A stretch of DNA of 5,464 nt from Acidicaldus organivorans (GCA_000759655.1 KN173935.1:1-5464); one strand, 5' to 3'; positions 1 to 5,464 are shown, numbered from the stretch's first letter. Notes: generated from the sequence alone by a model not told the origin. Program-made: numbers and translations.

Positions 1-352
1 GGAGGCGGGCGGCGAGTTCGGGGGGGAGGAGCCCGCTCTCCACATCCACCCCCTTGCCGCAGAGCACCAGCGCGCCTGAGCCCCCGGCGAGGCGGGGAAG
101 GAGGAGGCGGAGGCTCTGCACCGGCACGGCGAGCAGCATGAAGCGGGCCTCGGCCTCCTCGAGCCGGGCGGTGATGCGGATTGCGGGCGGCAACGGATGG
201 GCGGCAAGGCGCGGATTGACCCGGGTTGCGGCGAGCGTCTCGGCTTGGGCCGGATCGCGGGTCCAGAGCACGGGGGAGAGGCCGCGGCGGGCGGCGAGCA
301 AGGCGAGCGCGGTCCCCCAGGCCCCGGCGCCGAGGATGGCGATTTCGTTCAT
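1..352 (-). CDS. gpsA: Glycerol-3-phosphate dehydrogenase [NAD(P)+], N-terminal part (runs off window)
   Basis: Cytosolic enzyme that reduces dihydroxyacetone phosphate to sn-glycerol 3-phosphate, the backbone for phospholipid synthesis. Only the first 117 residues are here; the gene continues past base 1. Seen: the protein opens with MNEIAILGAGAWGTALA, the glycine-rich dinucleotide-binding loop (GAGAWG, residues 8-13) at the extreme N-terminus as is usual for GpsA. A hydrophobic strand then leads into VPVQS (76-80), matching the family's VPxQ segment, and a further strand ends in CGKGV with Lys100, at the position of the family's conserved substrate-site Lys-Gly. The family is about 320-340 residues, so roughly one third is visible. 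The ATG at 352-350 is chosen because it places the Rossmann loop correctly. It lies 12 bases after the rlmJ stop with no clear Shine-Dalgarno sequence, so translational coupling to rlmJ is likely (inference). No frameshift is seen in the visible part. Confidence 0.93.
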   Translation of the reverse strand, partial: MNEIAILGAGAWGTALALLAARRGLSPVLWTRDPAQAETLAATRVNPRLAAHPLPPAIRITARLEEAEARFMLLAVPVQSLRLLLPRLAGGSGALVLCGKGVDVESGLLPPELAARL

Positions 353-364
353 CGGAGGGCGGCT

Positions 365-1183
365 CTATTCATCGAGGAGCCGCTCTATCGCAAAACCGGC
401 CCCTTCGCCATCGCCGAGCCGATCGACCAGGACGTCGAGCAGCGGCGCGGCCTCTTCCGCGAAGCCGTAGGGCGGATTGACGATGATGAGGCCGGAGCCC
501 GCGAAACGCTCGGGATCGAGCGGGGGGCGGCGCCAGAACTCGACGGCGAGGACGTCGCGCAGTCTTCCGCCCGTCTTGAGATCGAAATGGAGCTGATGCG
601 CCGCGCCGCGGCCCTTGAGCGGATACCACGCCGCATAGATCCCCTGCGGGAAGCACCGGTAGGCCTCGCGCAGCCCCTGGGCGAGGGCGGCGTAATCGTT
701 GCGGTCCTCGAAGGGCGGGTCGATGAAGACGAGACCGCGGCGCTCGGGCGGGGGAAGGAGGGCGCGGAGCGCCTCCCAGCCATCCCGGAGATGGACCGCG
801 ACCTGGCGGTTGGCGCGGAACAGGGCGCGGAGGCGGGCGGCGACCTCGGGCACCCGCTCGCAGCAGGCCACACGGTCCTGCGGCCGGGCGAGGCGGGCGA
901 GGAGGAGGGGCGAGCCCGCGTAAGTTCTCTCCTCGCCGGCGAGCGTCAGATAGGGGGCGAGCCGCGGATGGGGGGCTTGGCGCAGCCGGGCGATGCCCTC
1001 GCGCCATTCGCCGCTCCGCTGCGCTTCCTCCGCGCCGAGGTCATAGAGCCCGGCCCCGGCATGGGTGTCGAGGAGGAAGAGCGGCTTCTCCTTGCGCTGA
1101 AGGAGCCGGATGAGGGTGACGAGCAGGGCGTGCTTGACGCAATCGGCGAAATTGCCGGCGTGGAAGGCATGCCGGTAATTCAT
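365..1183 (-). CDS. rlmJ: 23S rRNA (adenine(2030)-N(6))-methyltransferase RlmJ
   Basis: Transfers a methyl group from S-adenosylmethionine to N6 of a 23S rRNA adenine (A2030 in E. coli numbering). Length is 272 residues against about 280 in E. coli. Seen: the family signature MNYRHAFHAGNFADCVKHAL at the N-terminus; LDTHAGAG (38-45), the SAM-binding motif I; a strand ending in CCER (107-110), probably the acidic motif II; FIDPPF (153-158), the catalytic (D/N)PP(Y/F/W) motif of adenine-N6 methyltransferases, with Phe in place of the Tyr found in E. coli; WYPLK (186-190); and a late NPPYG (236-240) matching a conserved C-terminal segment. The frame stays open upstream to 1285, but that would add 34 Arg/Pro/Gly-rich residues and overlap tsaD. 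The ATG at 1183-1181 starts exactly at the family N-terminus and has a purine-rich AAAGGGGGG just upstream. It is the middle gene of tsaD-rlmJ-gpsA, 46 bases after tsaD. Confidence 0.95.
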   Translation of the reverse strand: MNYRHAFHAGNFADCVKHALLVTLIRLLQRKEKPLFLLDTHAGAGLYDLGAEEAQRSGEWREGIARLRQAPHPRLAPYLTLAGEERTYAGSPLLLARLARPQDRVACCERVPEVAARLRALFRANRQVAVHLRDGWEALRALLPPPERRGLVFIDPPFEDRNDYAALAQGLREAYRCFPQGIYAAWYPLKGRGAAHQLHFDLKTGGRLRDVLAVEFWRRPPLDPERFAGSGLIIVNPPYGFAEEAAPLLDVLVDRLGDGEGAGFAIERLLDE

Positions 1184-1229
1184 CGCGGCCCCCCTTTCCC
1201 GTCGCCCCCCTCTCTCCTCACCCGGCCTC

Positions 1230-2294
1230 TCACGCCGCGGGCGCGGCGAGCGGCCAGCGCGGCCGGGCGGGAAGGGCGAGATCATCGCCCGCCGCTCCGG
1301 CGCGGAGCCGCTCGATCCCCGCCCAGGCCACCATCACCGCATTGTCGGTGCAGAGCGCAGGCGGCGGGGCGAGGAAGCGGAGCCCGGCTTTGTCCGCGGC
1401 GGCGGCGAGGGCGGCGCGGATCGCGGCATTGGCGGCCACCCCACCCGCGACGACGAAACTCTCGCCTTCGGGCCATTCCTCGCGGAAGCGGGCGAGCGCG
1501 TTGCGGGCGCGATCGGCGAGCGCGGCGGCGACCGCTTCCTGGAAACTCGCCGCGAGATCGGCGGCGAAGTGCGCATCGCGCTCTGCGGGCGGGCATTCGG
1601 CGAGCCGGGTGGCCACCGCGGTCTTGAGCCCGGCGAAGCTGCAGTCACAGCCCGCCCGTCCCTTGAGCGGCTGGGGCAGGGCGAAACGGCGCGGATCGCC
1701 CTCGCGGGCGAGACGCTCCACCGCGGGCCCGCCCGGCCAGGGGAGGTCGAGCATTTTGGCGACCTTGTCGAAGACCTCACCCGGCGCGTCATCAAGGCCC
1801 CGGCCCAGCACCACGTGCCGCCCCGGCCCTTCCACCGCGACGAACAGGCAATGCCCGCCGGAGACGAGGAGGAGGAGATAGGGAAAGGAAGGGGGCGGCG
1901 CGGCAAGACCGGGAAGCCGCGCGGTGAGCGCATGCGCCTCCAGATGGTTGATGCCGAGGAAGGGCTTGCCCCAGGCCAGCGCCAGCGCCTTGCCGAAGCC
2001 CGCCCCCACCAGGAGACCGCCGATCAGGCCGGGGCCGAGGGTCGCCGCCACCGCATCCACGGCCTCCGGTGCGATCCCGGTCTCGGCAAGCAGCGCCCGG
2101 GTGAGACGGGGGAGATGGACGAGATGGGCGCGCGCGGCGAGCTCCGGCACCACCCCGCCATAGGGTTCGTGCTCGGCGATCTGGCTGCGGAGCTTGTGGC
2201 CAAGGACGCACCCCGCCCTATCGACGAGGGCCACCGCCGTCTCGTCACAGGAGGTCTCGATGCCGAGCACGAGCGGCGCGGCGGGCGCGCTCAT
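1230..2294 (-). CDS. tsaD: tRNA N6-adenosine threonylcarbamoyltransferase TsaD
   Basis: Catalytic subunit (Kae1/Gcp/YgjD family, ASKHA fold) that transfers threonylcarbamoyl from threonylcarbamoyl-AMP to A37 of ANN-decoding tRNAs, giving t6A; in bacteria it works with TsaB and TsaE. It is 354 residues, slightly longer than E. coli's 337. Seen in order: GIETSCDETAVAL (11-23, phosphate-binding loop); HLEAH (117-121) with the two metal-ligand histidines; LLLVSGGH (141-148, nucleotide binding; followed by Cys rather than the usual Thr); DDAPGEVFDKVAKML (168-182); FAGLKTAV (220-227); VAGGVAANAAIR (282-293); and CTDNAVMVAWAG (315-326) with the C-terminal metal-binding Asp317. All signature motifs are intact. 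The ATG at 2294-2292 places the first strand at residue 8. No strong Shine-Dalgarno is seen. It is the first gene of the leftward operon, and its promoter must lie in the divergent region shared with hemC. Confidence 0.97.
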   Translation of the reverse strand: MSAPAAPLVLGIETSCDETAVALVDRAGCVLGHKLRSQIAEHEPYGGVVPELAARAHLVHLPRLTRALLAETGIAPEAVDAVAATLGPGLIGGLLVGAGFGKALALAWGKPFLGINHLEAHALTARLPGLAAPPPSFPYLLLLVSGGHCLFVAVEGPGRHVVLGRGLDDAPGEVFDKVAKMLDLPWPGGPAVERLAREGDPRRFALPQPLKGRAGCDCSFAGLKTAVATRLAECPPAERDAHFAADLAASFQEAVAAALADRARNALARFREEWPEGESFVVAGGVAANAAIRAALAAAADKAGLRFLAPPPALCTDNAVMVAWAGIERLRAGAAGDDLALPARPRWPLAAPAA

Positions 2295-2342
2295 CGGTCT
2301 GCCTGCACGCGAAAAGAGAGAGCGGAGGTGAGGAGCGGCGAT

Positions 2343-2354
2343 TCGACAGGTCGA
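2343..2354. promoter_or_regulatory. Palindromic candidate operator TCGAC-AG-GTCGA
   Basis: Two perfect five-base inverted half-sites, TCGAC and GTCGA, are separated by AG. The site lies 49 bases upstream of the tsaD start and 155 bases upstream of the hemC start. Its position between divergent operons would suit a dimeric regulator. In DNA this rich in G and C, a 5+5 palindrome made of CG-containing words can easily arise by chance, and I do not recognise it as the site of a known regulator. Confidence 0.25.
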
Positions 2355-2395
2355 GAAGGCAAAGAGCCGTCCGAGGCAGATTTCATGGCGCGCGA

Positions 2396-2420
2396 TCTTT
2401 CATCCGGTCTTTCAATCCGG
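2396..2420 (+). repeat. Near-tandem direct repeat (12/13 bases, two copies)
   Basis: TCTTTCATCCGG (2396-2407) is followed immediately by TCTTTCAATCCGG (2408-2420). The second copy differs only by one inserted A. The repeat lies in the hemC upstream region, inside a possible 16-codon ORF. The period of 12-13 bases is not a helical turn, so it could be slippage duplication rather than a binding site. Confidence 0.6.
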
Positions 2421-2476
2421 GGCATCGGACTTTAGATGAGGGGCCAGTCATTCGGGATGCAAGCCATCGCACGGCA

Positions 2477-2502
2477 GAAAGCTCGGCGGCGGCTTTCGGG
2501 AG
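2477..2502 (+). promoter_or_regulatory. Hairpin abutting the hemC ribosome binding site
   Basis: GAAAGC (2477-2482) and GCTTTC (2492-2497) form a perfect six-base stem around a nine-base loop. A T-G wobble could extend the stem by one pair. GGGAG (2498-2502) begins at the very next base and lies six bases before the ATG at 2509, a good Shine-Dalgarno spacing. There is no T run after the stem, so it is not a rho-independent terminator. A role in tuning hemC translation is inference; the stem is short. Confidence 0.35.
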
Positions 2503-2508
2503 AGATGA

Positions 2509-3543
2509 ATGCCGGCTGATCATGATGTCCTGACCATCGCCGAGCTTGGCCGGGCGCTGAAGGCGCGCCGCGGCATGGCCCCTCTGCGCGTGGGCACCCG
2601 CGCCTCGCCGCTCGCGCTCGCCCAGACCGAGTCTTTCCTCGCCCATCTTCGCGCGCTCTGCCCGTTCCTGCGCGATTTCCAGGTCCTCAAGCCGGAAGCG
2701 TTCGAGACCACCGGCGATGCGATCCAGGACCGCAGGCTCGCCGAGATCGGCGGCAAGGGGCTGTTCGCCAAGGAGATCCACGAAGCGCTGCTCGCCGGCA
2801 CGATCGATCTCGCCGTGCACAGTCTCAAGGATCTCGAAACGCCCCTGCCGGAGGGGATCCTACTGGCCTGCGTGCTGCCGCGCGAGGATGCGCGCGACGT
2901 GCTCGTCCTCGGCCCGCGCCTGCGCGAAGCGGGTGGCGGGGAAGCGGCGGATCCTTTCGCCCTTCTGCCGCAGGGCGCGGTGATCGGCACCTCCTCGGTG
3001 CGGCGTCAGGCCCAGCTGCTGGCCCGCCGCCCCGACCTCGAGGTGCGGCTCCTGCGCGGCAATGTGGGGACGCGGCTTGCCAAGCTCGAGCGGGGCGAGG
3101 CCGATGCGACGCTGCTCGCCCGCGCCGGGCTGGTGCGGCTCGGGCTCGTCGGGACGGTGCCGCATCTCGTGCTCGGCCCCGAGGAGATGGTCCCGGCGGC
3201 AGGGCAGGGGATCATCGGGGTGACGGTGCGGAGCGAGGATCACGAACTCGCCGCCCTGCTCGCCGCGGTGGAGGATCGCGCCGCCCGCGCCGTGGCCACC
3301 GCCGAGCGCGAGATGCTCGCCGCGCTTGACGGCTCCTGCCGCACCCCGATCGGCGGTTATGCGCGAATCGAGGGAGAGGCGCTGGTGCTCACCGGTCTCG
3401 TGGCGCGGGCCGATGGCACGTTCCATCTCAAGCGCACCGAAGCCGCCCCGCCCGCCGAGGCGGCCCGTCTCGGGCGCGCGCTCGGCGAGGCACTGCGCGA
3501 GGCCGCCCCCCCCGACATTTTCGCCGCCGACATTTTCGCCTGA
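2509..3543 (+). CDS. hemC: Hydroxymethylbilane synthase (porphobilinogen deaminase)
   Basis: Cytosolic enzyme that joins four porphobilinogen units into hydroxymethylbilane, using a covalently bound dipyrromethane cofactor. Seen (344-residue numbering): GTRASPLALAQ (29-39); TTGD (67-70); GGKGLFAKEI (81-90); AVHSLKDL (102-109), where Asp108 aligns with the catalytic Asp (Asp84 in E. coli); GTSSVRRQAQL (160-170) with the substrate-binding arginine pair; RGNVGTRLAKL (183-193); PAAGQGIIGV (229-238); and DGSCRTPIGGY (274-284), where Cys277 carries the cofactor. All are intact. The start is uncertain. The ATG at 2509 has a well-spaced GGGAG but adds 22 residues before the family N-terminus. The ATG at 2575 gives MAPLRVGTRASPLALAQ, the usual beginning and a normal 322 residues, but lacks a well-placed Shine-Dalgarno. 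The C-terminus ends in a duplicated DIFA. It is the first gene of the rightward heme operon; hemD follows after 12 bases. Confidence 0.96.
   Translation: MPADHDVLTIAELGRALKARRGMAPLRVGTRASPLALAQTESFLAHLRALCPFLRDFQVLKPEAFETTGDAIQDRRLAEIGGKGLFAKEIHEALLAGTIDLAVHSLKDLETPLPEGILLACVLPREDARDVLVLGPRLREAGGGEAADPFALLPQGAVIGTSSVRRQAQLLARRPDLEVRLLRGNVGTRLAKLERGEADATLLARAGLVRLGLVGTVPHLVLGPEEMVPAAGQGIIGVTVRSEDHELAALLAAVEDRAARAVATAEREMLAALDGSCRTPIGGYARIEGEALVLTGLVARADGTFHLKRTEAAPPAEAARLGRALGEALREAAPPDIFAADIFA
3511..3540 (+). repeat. 15-base in-frame tandem duplication at the 3' end of hemC
   Basis: CCCGACATTTTCGCC (3511-3525) is followed by GCCGACATTTTCGCC (3526-3540), identical at 14 of 15 positions, then TGA. 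It encodes PDIFA-ADIFA, the last ten residues of HemC. The repeat keeps the reading frame and lies beyond every catalytic motif, so it probably has little effect on the enzyme. Confidence 0.85.
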
Positions 3544-3555
3544 ACGCAACCTCTC

Positions 3556-4311
3556 ATGCCGCTTCCCTCCCGCCCCCGCCGGGTTCTGCTCACCCGCCCG
3601 CGCCATGCGGCGGCGGAGACGGCGCGGCGGCTCGCCGCGCTGGGCTGGGAGGCGATCCCCGCGCCGCTCCTCGACATCCATCCCGCGGATGGCCCCCTTC
3701 CTCCGCTCGAGGGGGGGCAGGCCGTGCTCATCACGTCGGCCAATGCGGTGCCTTTCCTCCCCGAGGCGGCGCGATCTTTGCCCCTGTTCGCGGTGGGTGA
3801 GGCAAGCGCGGCGGCGGCGCGCGCGGCGGGCTTCGTTCGTGCCGAGAGCGCGGCGGGCGACGGGGCGGCGCTTATCGCGCGGGTCTGCGCCCGGCTGCGC
3901 CCCGAGGCAGGGCCGCTGTGGCTGGCGGTGGGCGAGGGGCAGGGCAAGGCGGCGGCCGCAGCGCTGGAGCGGGCAGGCTTCATCGTCCGGCGGGCAGAGG
4001 TCTATCGCGCCGTCCCCGTCCCCGCCCTTCCCGGTGAGGCGGAGGCAGCACTCCTCGCTCCCGCGACGTCGGGGCTTCGCGCGGCGCTTTTCTTTTCGGC
4101 GGAGACGGCGCGGGTGTTCCGCCGCCACTATGAGGCGGGCGGGCAGCGCTGGCGGCTCGATCAACTTCGCGCGATCGCCATCAGCCGGGCGAGCGCGCCC
4201 CTTCTCGAGGATTTGCCCTGGCGCGGCGTGGCCTATGCTGGCCGGCCCGACCAGGAGAGCCTTCTTGCCCGTCTTGCCGAAATCGGCGAGGAGGGCCGCA
4301 CCCCGAGTTGA
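3556..4311 (+). CDS. hemD: Uroporphyrinogen-III synthase
   Basis: Cyclises hydroxymethylbilane and inverts ring D to give uroporphyrinogen III, the branch point to heme, siroheme, cobalamin and chlorophylls. It is 251 residues, normal for the family, which is poorly conserved, so the call rests on scattered motifs plus position. Seen: LLTRP (11-15) on the first strand; LITSANAV (58-65), matching the family's TSxNAV; FAVGEASAAAAR (78-89), matching the xVGxxTA segment; AEVYRAVP (147-154), matching the Y-x-x-x-P linker between the two domains; AALFFSAETARVF (176-188), where the family often has TSxSA; and AIAIS (206-210) leading to a C-terminal helix ending LLARL (236-240). It lies 12 bases after hemC with little Shine-Dalgarno signal, which suggests translation coupled to hemC. 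The stop TGA overlaps an out-of-frame ATG at 4311. Confidence 0.93.
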   Translation: MPLPSRPRRVLLTRPRHAAAETARRLAALGWEAIPAPLLDIHPADGPLPPLEGGQAVLITSANAVPFLPEAARSLPLFAVGEASAAAARAAGFVRAESAAGDGAALIARVCARLRPEAGPLWLAVGEGQGKAAAAALERAGFIVRRAEVYRAVPVPALPGEAEAALLAPATSGLRAALFFSAETARVFRRHYEAGGQRWRLDQLRAIAISRASAPLLEDLPWRGVAYAGRPDQESLLARLAEIGEEGRTPS

Positions 4312-4324
4312 TGGGACCGCGAAA

Positions 4325-5461
4325 ATGACCAATGATCCGCCTCTGCTGCCTTCCCCCGAACCGGAGGGGACCAACTCCGCTTCCCGCGAGCCCGAGACCC
4401 CGACGCCTGCGCCGGAAGGCGAACGCTTGGCCGCAACCCCGGCTCCAGAGGAAGGTGGGCGCCAGGGAGGTGCGGGCGAAAGCGAAGGGAAAGAGACCCG
4501 GCCTCCGCATTCCCCTGAGGGCACGGAGAGCGGAGTGCCGGCGCGGAGGGGAGGGGCTCGGCGGGGCGCCCTTTGGGCCGGGGCGCTCCTCATCGTGGCA
4601 CTCGGCGTCGCGTTAGGCATCCTGCGTCAGGAACTCGCCGCCGAGGAAGAGGCGGTGGGCGCACTTCGGGGCGAGATCGCGGCGCTCAAGACCGAGCGGG
4701 CGAACCCCCCTGCGGCGCCGGGGCAAGTCGCCGCGGAGAAACTCGCCGCCCTCGAGCGCCGGCTCGCCGCCCTCGAAGCCGCTGCCGCCTCCCCGTCACC
4801 CGCCTCTTCATCGCCCGCCGCCCCTGAGACCGCCTCCCCGGGCGGGGTGACGGCGGATGCGCTCACCGCGGCGCTCGCGGCGCGGGATGCCCGTATCATC
4901 GCGCTCGAGAAGGAAACGGAAGCGCTCAAGGCGGCGCTCGCCACGCTCGAGGGGCGGCTTGCCCTGCTCGAGGCGCGGGACCGCCTCGCCCGTGACCTCG
5001 CGGAAGGCCGTCCGTTCGGGACTGCGGTGCCGCTTCCCCCGCCGCTCGCCCGATTCGCGACCACGCCGCCGCCCACACTCGAGAGCCTCGCCACTTCCCT
5101 CGATCAGGCGGCGCGAACCGCTGCCAAGGCGCGTCTTGGCCCGGCGGGGGGTGCTGCCGAGGAGGGGAGCGGCGCCGGCAAGACCGGAAGCGGCCTGCGC
5201 CGCTTGCTCGCCGGGGCGGAAAGCCTCGTCACCGCCGCGCTCACCATTCGCCACGAAGGCGATGTGGTGTGGGGCGATCCCGTGGCGGCGGCGGTCGGCG
5301 CGGCGCAGGAGGCCCTGGCGCGGGGCGATCTCGAACGGGCGGTGACGCTCGTCTCCGGAATCCAGGGTCCGCAAGCGGCGGCCTTTCAGCCTTGGCTCGG
5401 GGAGGCGCGGGCGCTCCTTGCCGCGCGGGCGGCGCTCGAGACGTTGGGGGAGGGGGCCTGA
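4325..5461 (+). CDS. mic60: Mitofilin/Mic60-like inner-membrane protein in heme operon
   Basis: A 378-residue single-pass membrane protein. Seen: residues 1-72 are rich in Pro, Glu and Gly and look disordered. ARRGGARR (73-80) is a basic cluster directly before one hydrophobic segment (about 81-100), so the N-terminus should be cytoplasmic and the rest periplasmic. Coiled-coil heptads occupy about 101-155, including two consecutive LAALE heptads. A Ser/Pro/Ala linker covers about 156-173, and a second coiled coil about 176-225. The C-terminal part (about 290-378) has the pattern of the mitofilin signature domain: LVTAALTIRHEGDVVWGD, then ALARGDLERAV, then WLGEARALLAARAALETL. Known: alphaproteobacterial Mic60 homologues commonly follow hemD and help shape intracytoplasmic membranes. 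The ATG at 4325 follows the hemD stop by 13 bases. The frame is open far upstream, but only as an overlap with hemC and hemD. HemX-type proteins share this layout and position, so the family assignment is good but not certain. Confidence 0.75.
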   Translation: MTNDPPLLPSPEPEGTNSASREPETPTPAPEGERLAATPAPEEGGRQGGAGESEGKETRPPHSPEGTESGVPARRGGARRGALWAGALLIVALGVALGILRQELAAEEEAVGALRGEIAALKTERANPPAAPGQVAAEKLAALERRLAALEAAAASPSPASSSPAAPETASPGGVTADALTAALAARDARIIALEKETEALKAALATLEGRLALLEARDRLARDLAEGRPFGTAVPLPPPLARFATTPPPTLESLATSLDQAARTAAKARLGPAGGAAEEGSGAGKTGSGLRRLLAGAESLVTAALTIRHEGDVVWGDPVAAAVGAAQEALARGDLERAVTLVSGIQGPQAAAFQPWLGEARALLAARAALETLGEGA

Positions 5462-5464
5462 TGC
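5446..5464 (+). other. Ribosome binding site and probable start of a next gene
   Basis: GGGGGAGG (5446-5453) lies seven bases before an ATG at 5461-5463. That ATG overlaps the stop codon of the Mic60-like gene as TGATG. This is the classic layout of a translationally coupled downstream gene. Only one base after the ATG is visible, so the gene cannot be identified. In related clusters a hemY-like TPR protein often comes next, but nothing in the window shows that here. Confidence 0.4.

Larger units (their letters stand above)
2295..2508. promoter_or_regulatory. Divergent tsaD/hemC intergenic region
   Basis: These 214 bases separate the start codons of two divergently transcribed operons, so promoters for both directions are expected here (inference from layout). 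It is visibly less G/C-saturated than the genes. I see no convincing sigma-70 pair. The best weak candidate for hemC is CTTTCA (2409-2414), 17 bases, TTAGAT (2432-2437), with only three of six matches in each box. Structures listed separately: a palindrome at 2343-2354, a near-tandem repeat at 2396-2420, and a hairpin at 2477-2497 that abuts the hemC ribosome binding site. A 16-codon ORF with its own GAGG lies at 2385-2435. No riboswitch class, tRNA or rho-independent terminator is recognisable. Confidence 0.55.

Noticed and set aside
1184..1229. Possible terminator or promoter between tsaD and rlmJ
   Set aside because: The 46 bases are C-rich on the plus strand, with no stem followed by a T run and no promoter-like boxes; they look like a simple intra-operon gap.
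1184..1285. Upstream extension of rlmJ to an ATG at 1285
   Set aside because: It adds 34 Arg/Pro/Gly-rich residues before the universal MNYRHAFHAGN start and overlaps the end of tsaD.
197..1627. Open frame of 476 codons on the plus strand, antisense to gpsA, rlmJ and part of tsaD
   Set aside because: It crosses gene boundaries, has low-complexity composition and no family motif. The opposite strand encodes three proteins with complete signatures.
1569..2435. Open frame of 288 codons on the plus strand, antisense to tsaD
   Set aside because: It is a composition shadow of tsaD. Only its last 51 bases, outside tsaD, were considered separately as a possible leader ORF.
2409..2437. Sigma-70-like promoter CTTTCA, 17 bases, TTAGAT for hemC
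   Set aside because: Only three of six bases match in each box, which is within chance for this length of sequence. It is mentioned in the intergenic entry but not called as a promoter.
2860..4620. Open frame of 586 codons on the minus strand, antisense to hemC, hemD and the start of the Mic60-like gene
   Set aside because: The translation is Arg/Gly/Pro/Ala-rich with no recognisable domain, and it spans three genes with intact family motifs on the other strand. Long antisense frames are expected in DNA this GC-rich because stop codons are rare.
4742..4777. DNA repeat of CTCGCCGCCCTCGA with a 21-base period
   Set aside because: It encodes two consecutive coiled-coil heptads (LAALERR, LAALEAA) and is explained by the protein's structure and codon bias.

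Overview
This is a very GC-rich chromosomal window with dense, tightly packed genes and strongly G/C-biased third codon positions. It most resembles a high-GC alphaproteobacterium. The order gpsA / tsaD diverging from hemC / hemD / mitofilin-like gene is a layout I know from that class. Rhodospirillales or Acetobacteraceae is my best guess, but that is inference from gene order and composition, not from a marker comparison. Everything recognised is housekeeping; I see no mobile element, CRISPR array, rRNA, tRNA or defence system.

Left half (minus strand, read right to left): tsaD (2294-1230) makes the t6A tRNA modification. rlmJ (1183-365) is a 23S rRNA adenine-N6 methyltransferase. gpsA (352 to beyond base 1) is glycerol-3-phosphate dehydrogenase, present only as its N-terminal 117 residues. 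Gaps are 46 and 12 bases with no terminator-like structure ending in a T run, so the three genes look like one transcript joining tRNA modification, rRNA modification and phospholipid precursor synthesis.

Centre (2295-2508): a 214-base divergent intergenic region that must carry the promoters of both operons. It contains a 12-base palindrome, a 12/13-base near-tandem repeat inside a possible 16-codon leader ORF, and a small hairpin directly against the hemC ribosome binding site.

Right half (plus strand): hemC (2509-3543) and hemD (3556-4311) encode consecutive enzymes of tetrapyrrole synthesis (porphobilinogen to hydroxymethylbilane to uroporphyrinogen III). They are followed 13 bases later by a 378-residue single-pass membrane protein with coiled coils and a C-terminal region resembling the mitofilin/Mic60 signature domain (4325-5461). 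A strong purine-rich ribosome binding site and an ATG overlapping that gene's stop codon suggest the operon continues past the window edge.

The most interesting item is the Mic60-like protein, a bacterial relative of the mitochondrial crista-junction organiser, placed in a heme operon. That linkage is already known in alphaproteobacteria. I did not find a convincing undescribed system here; the remaining findings are small regulatory or sequence-evolution observations.
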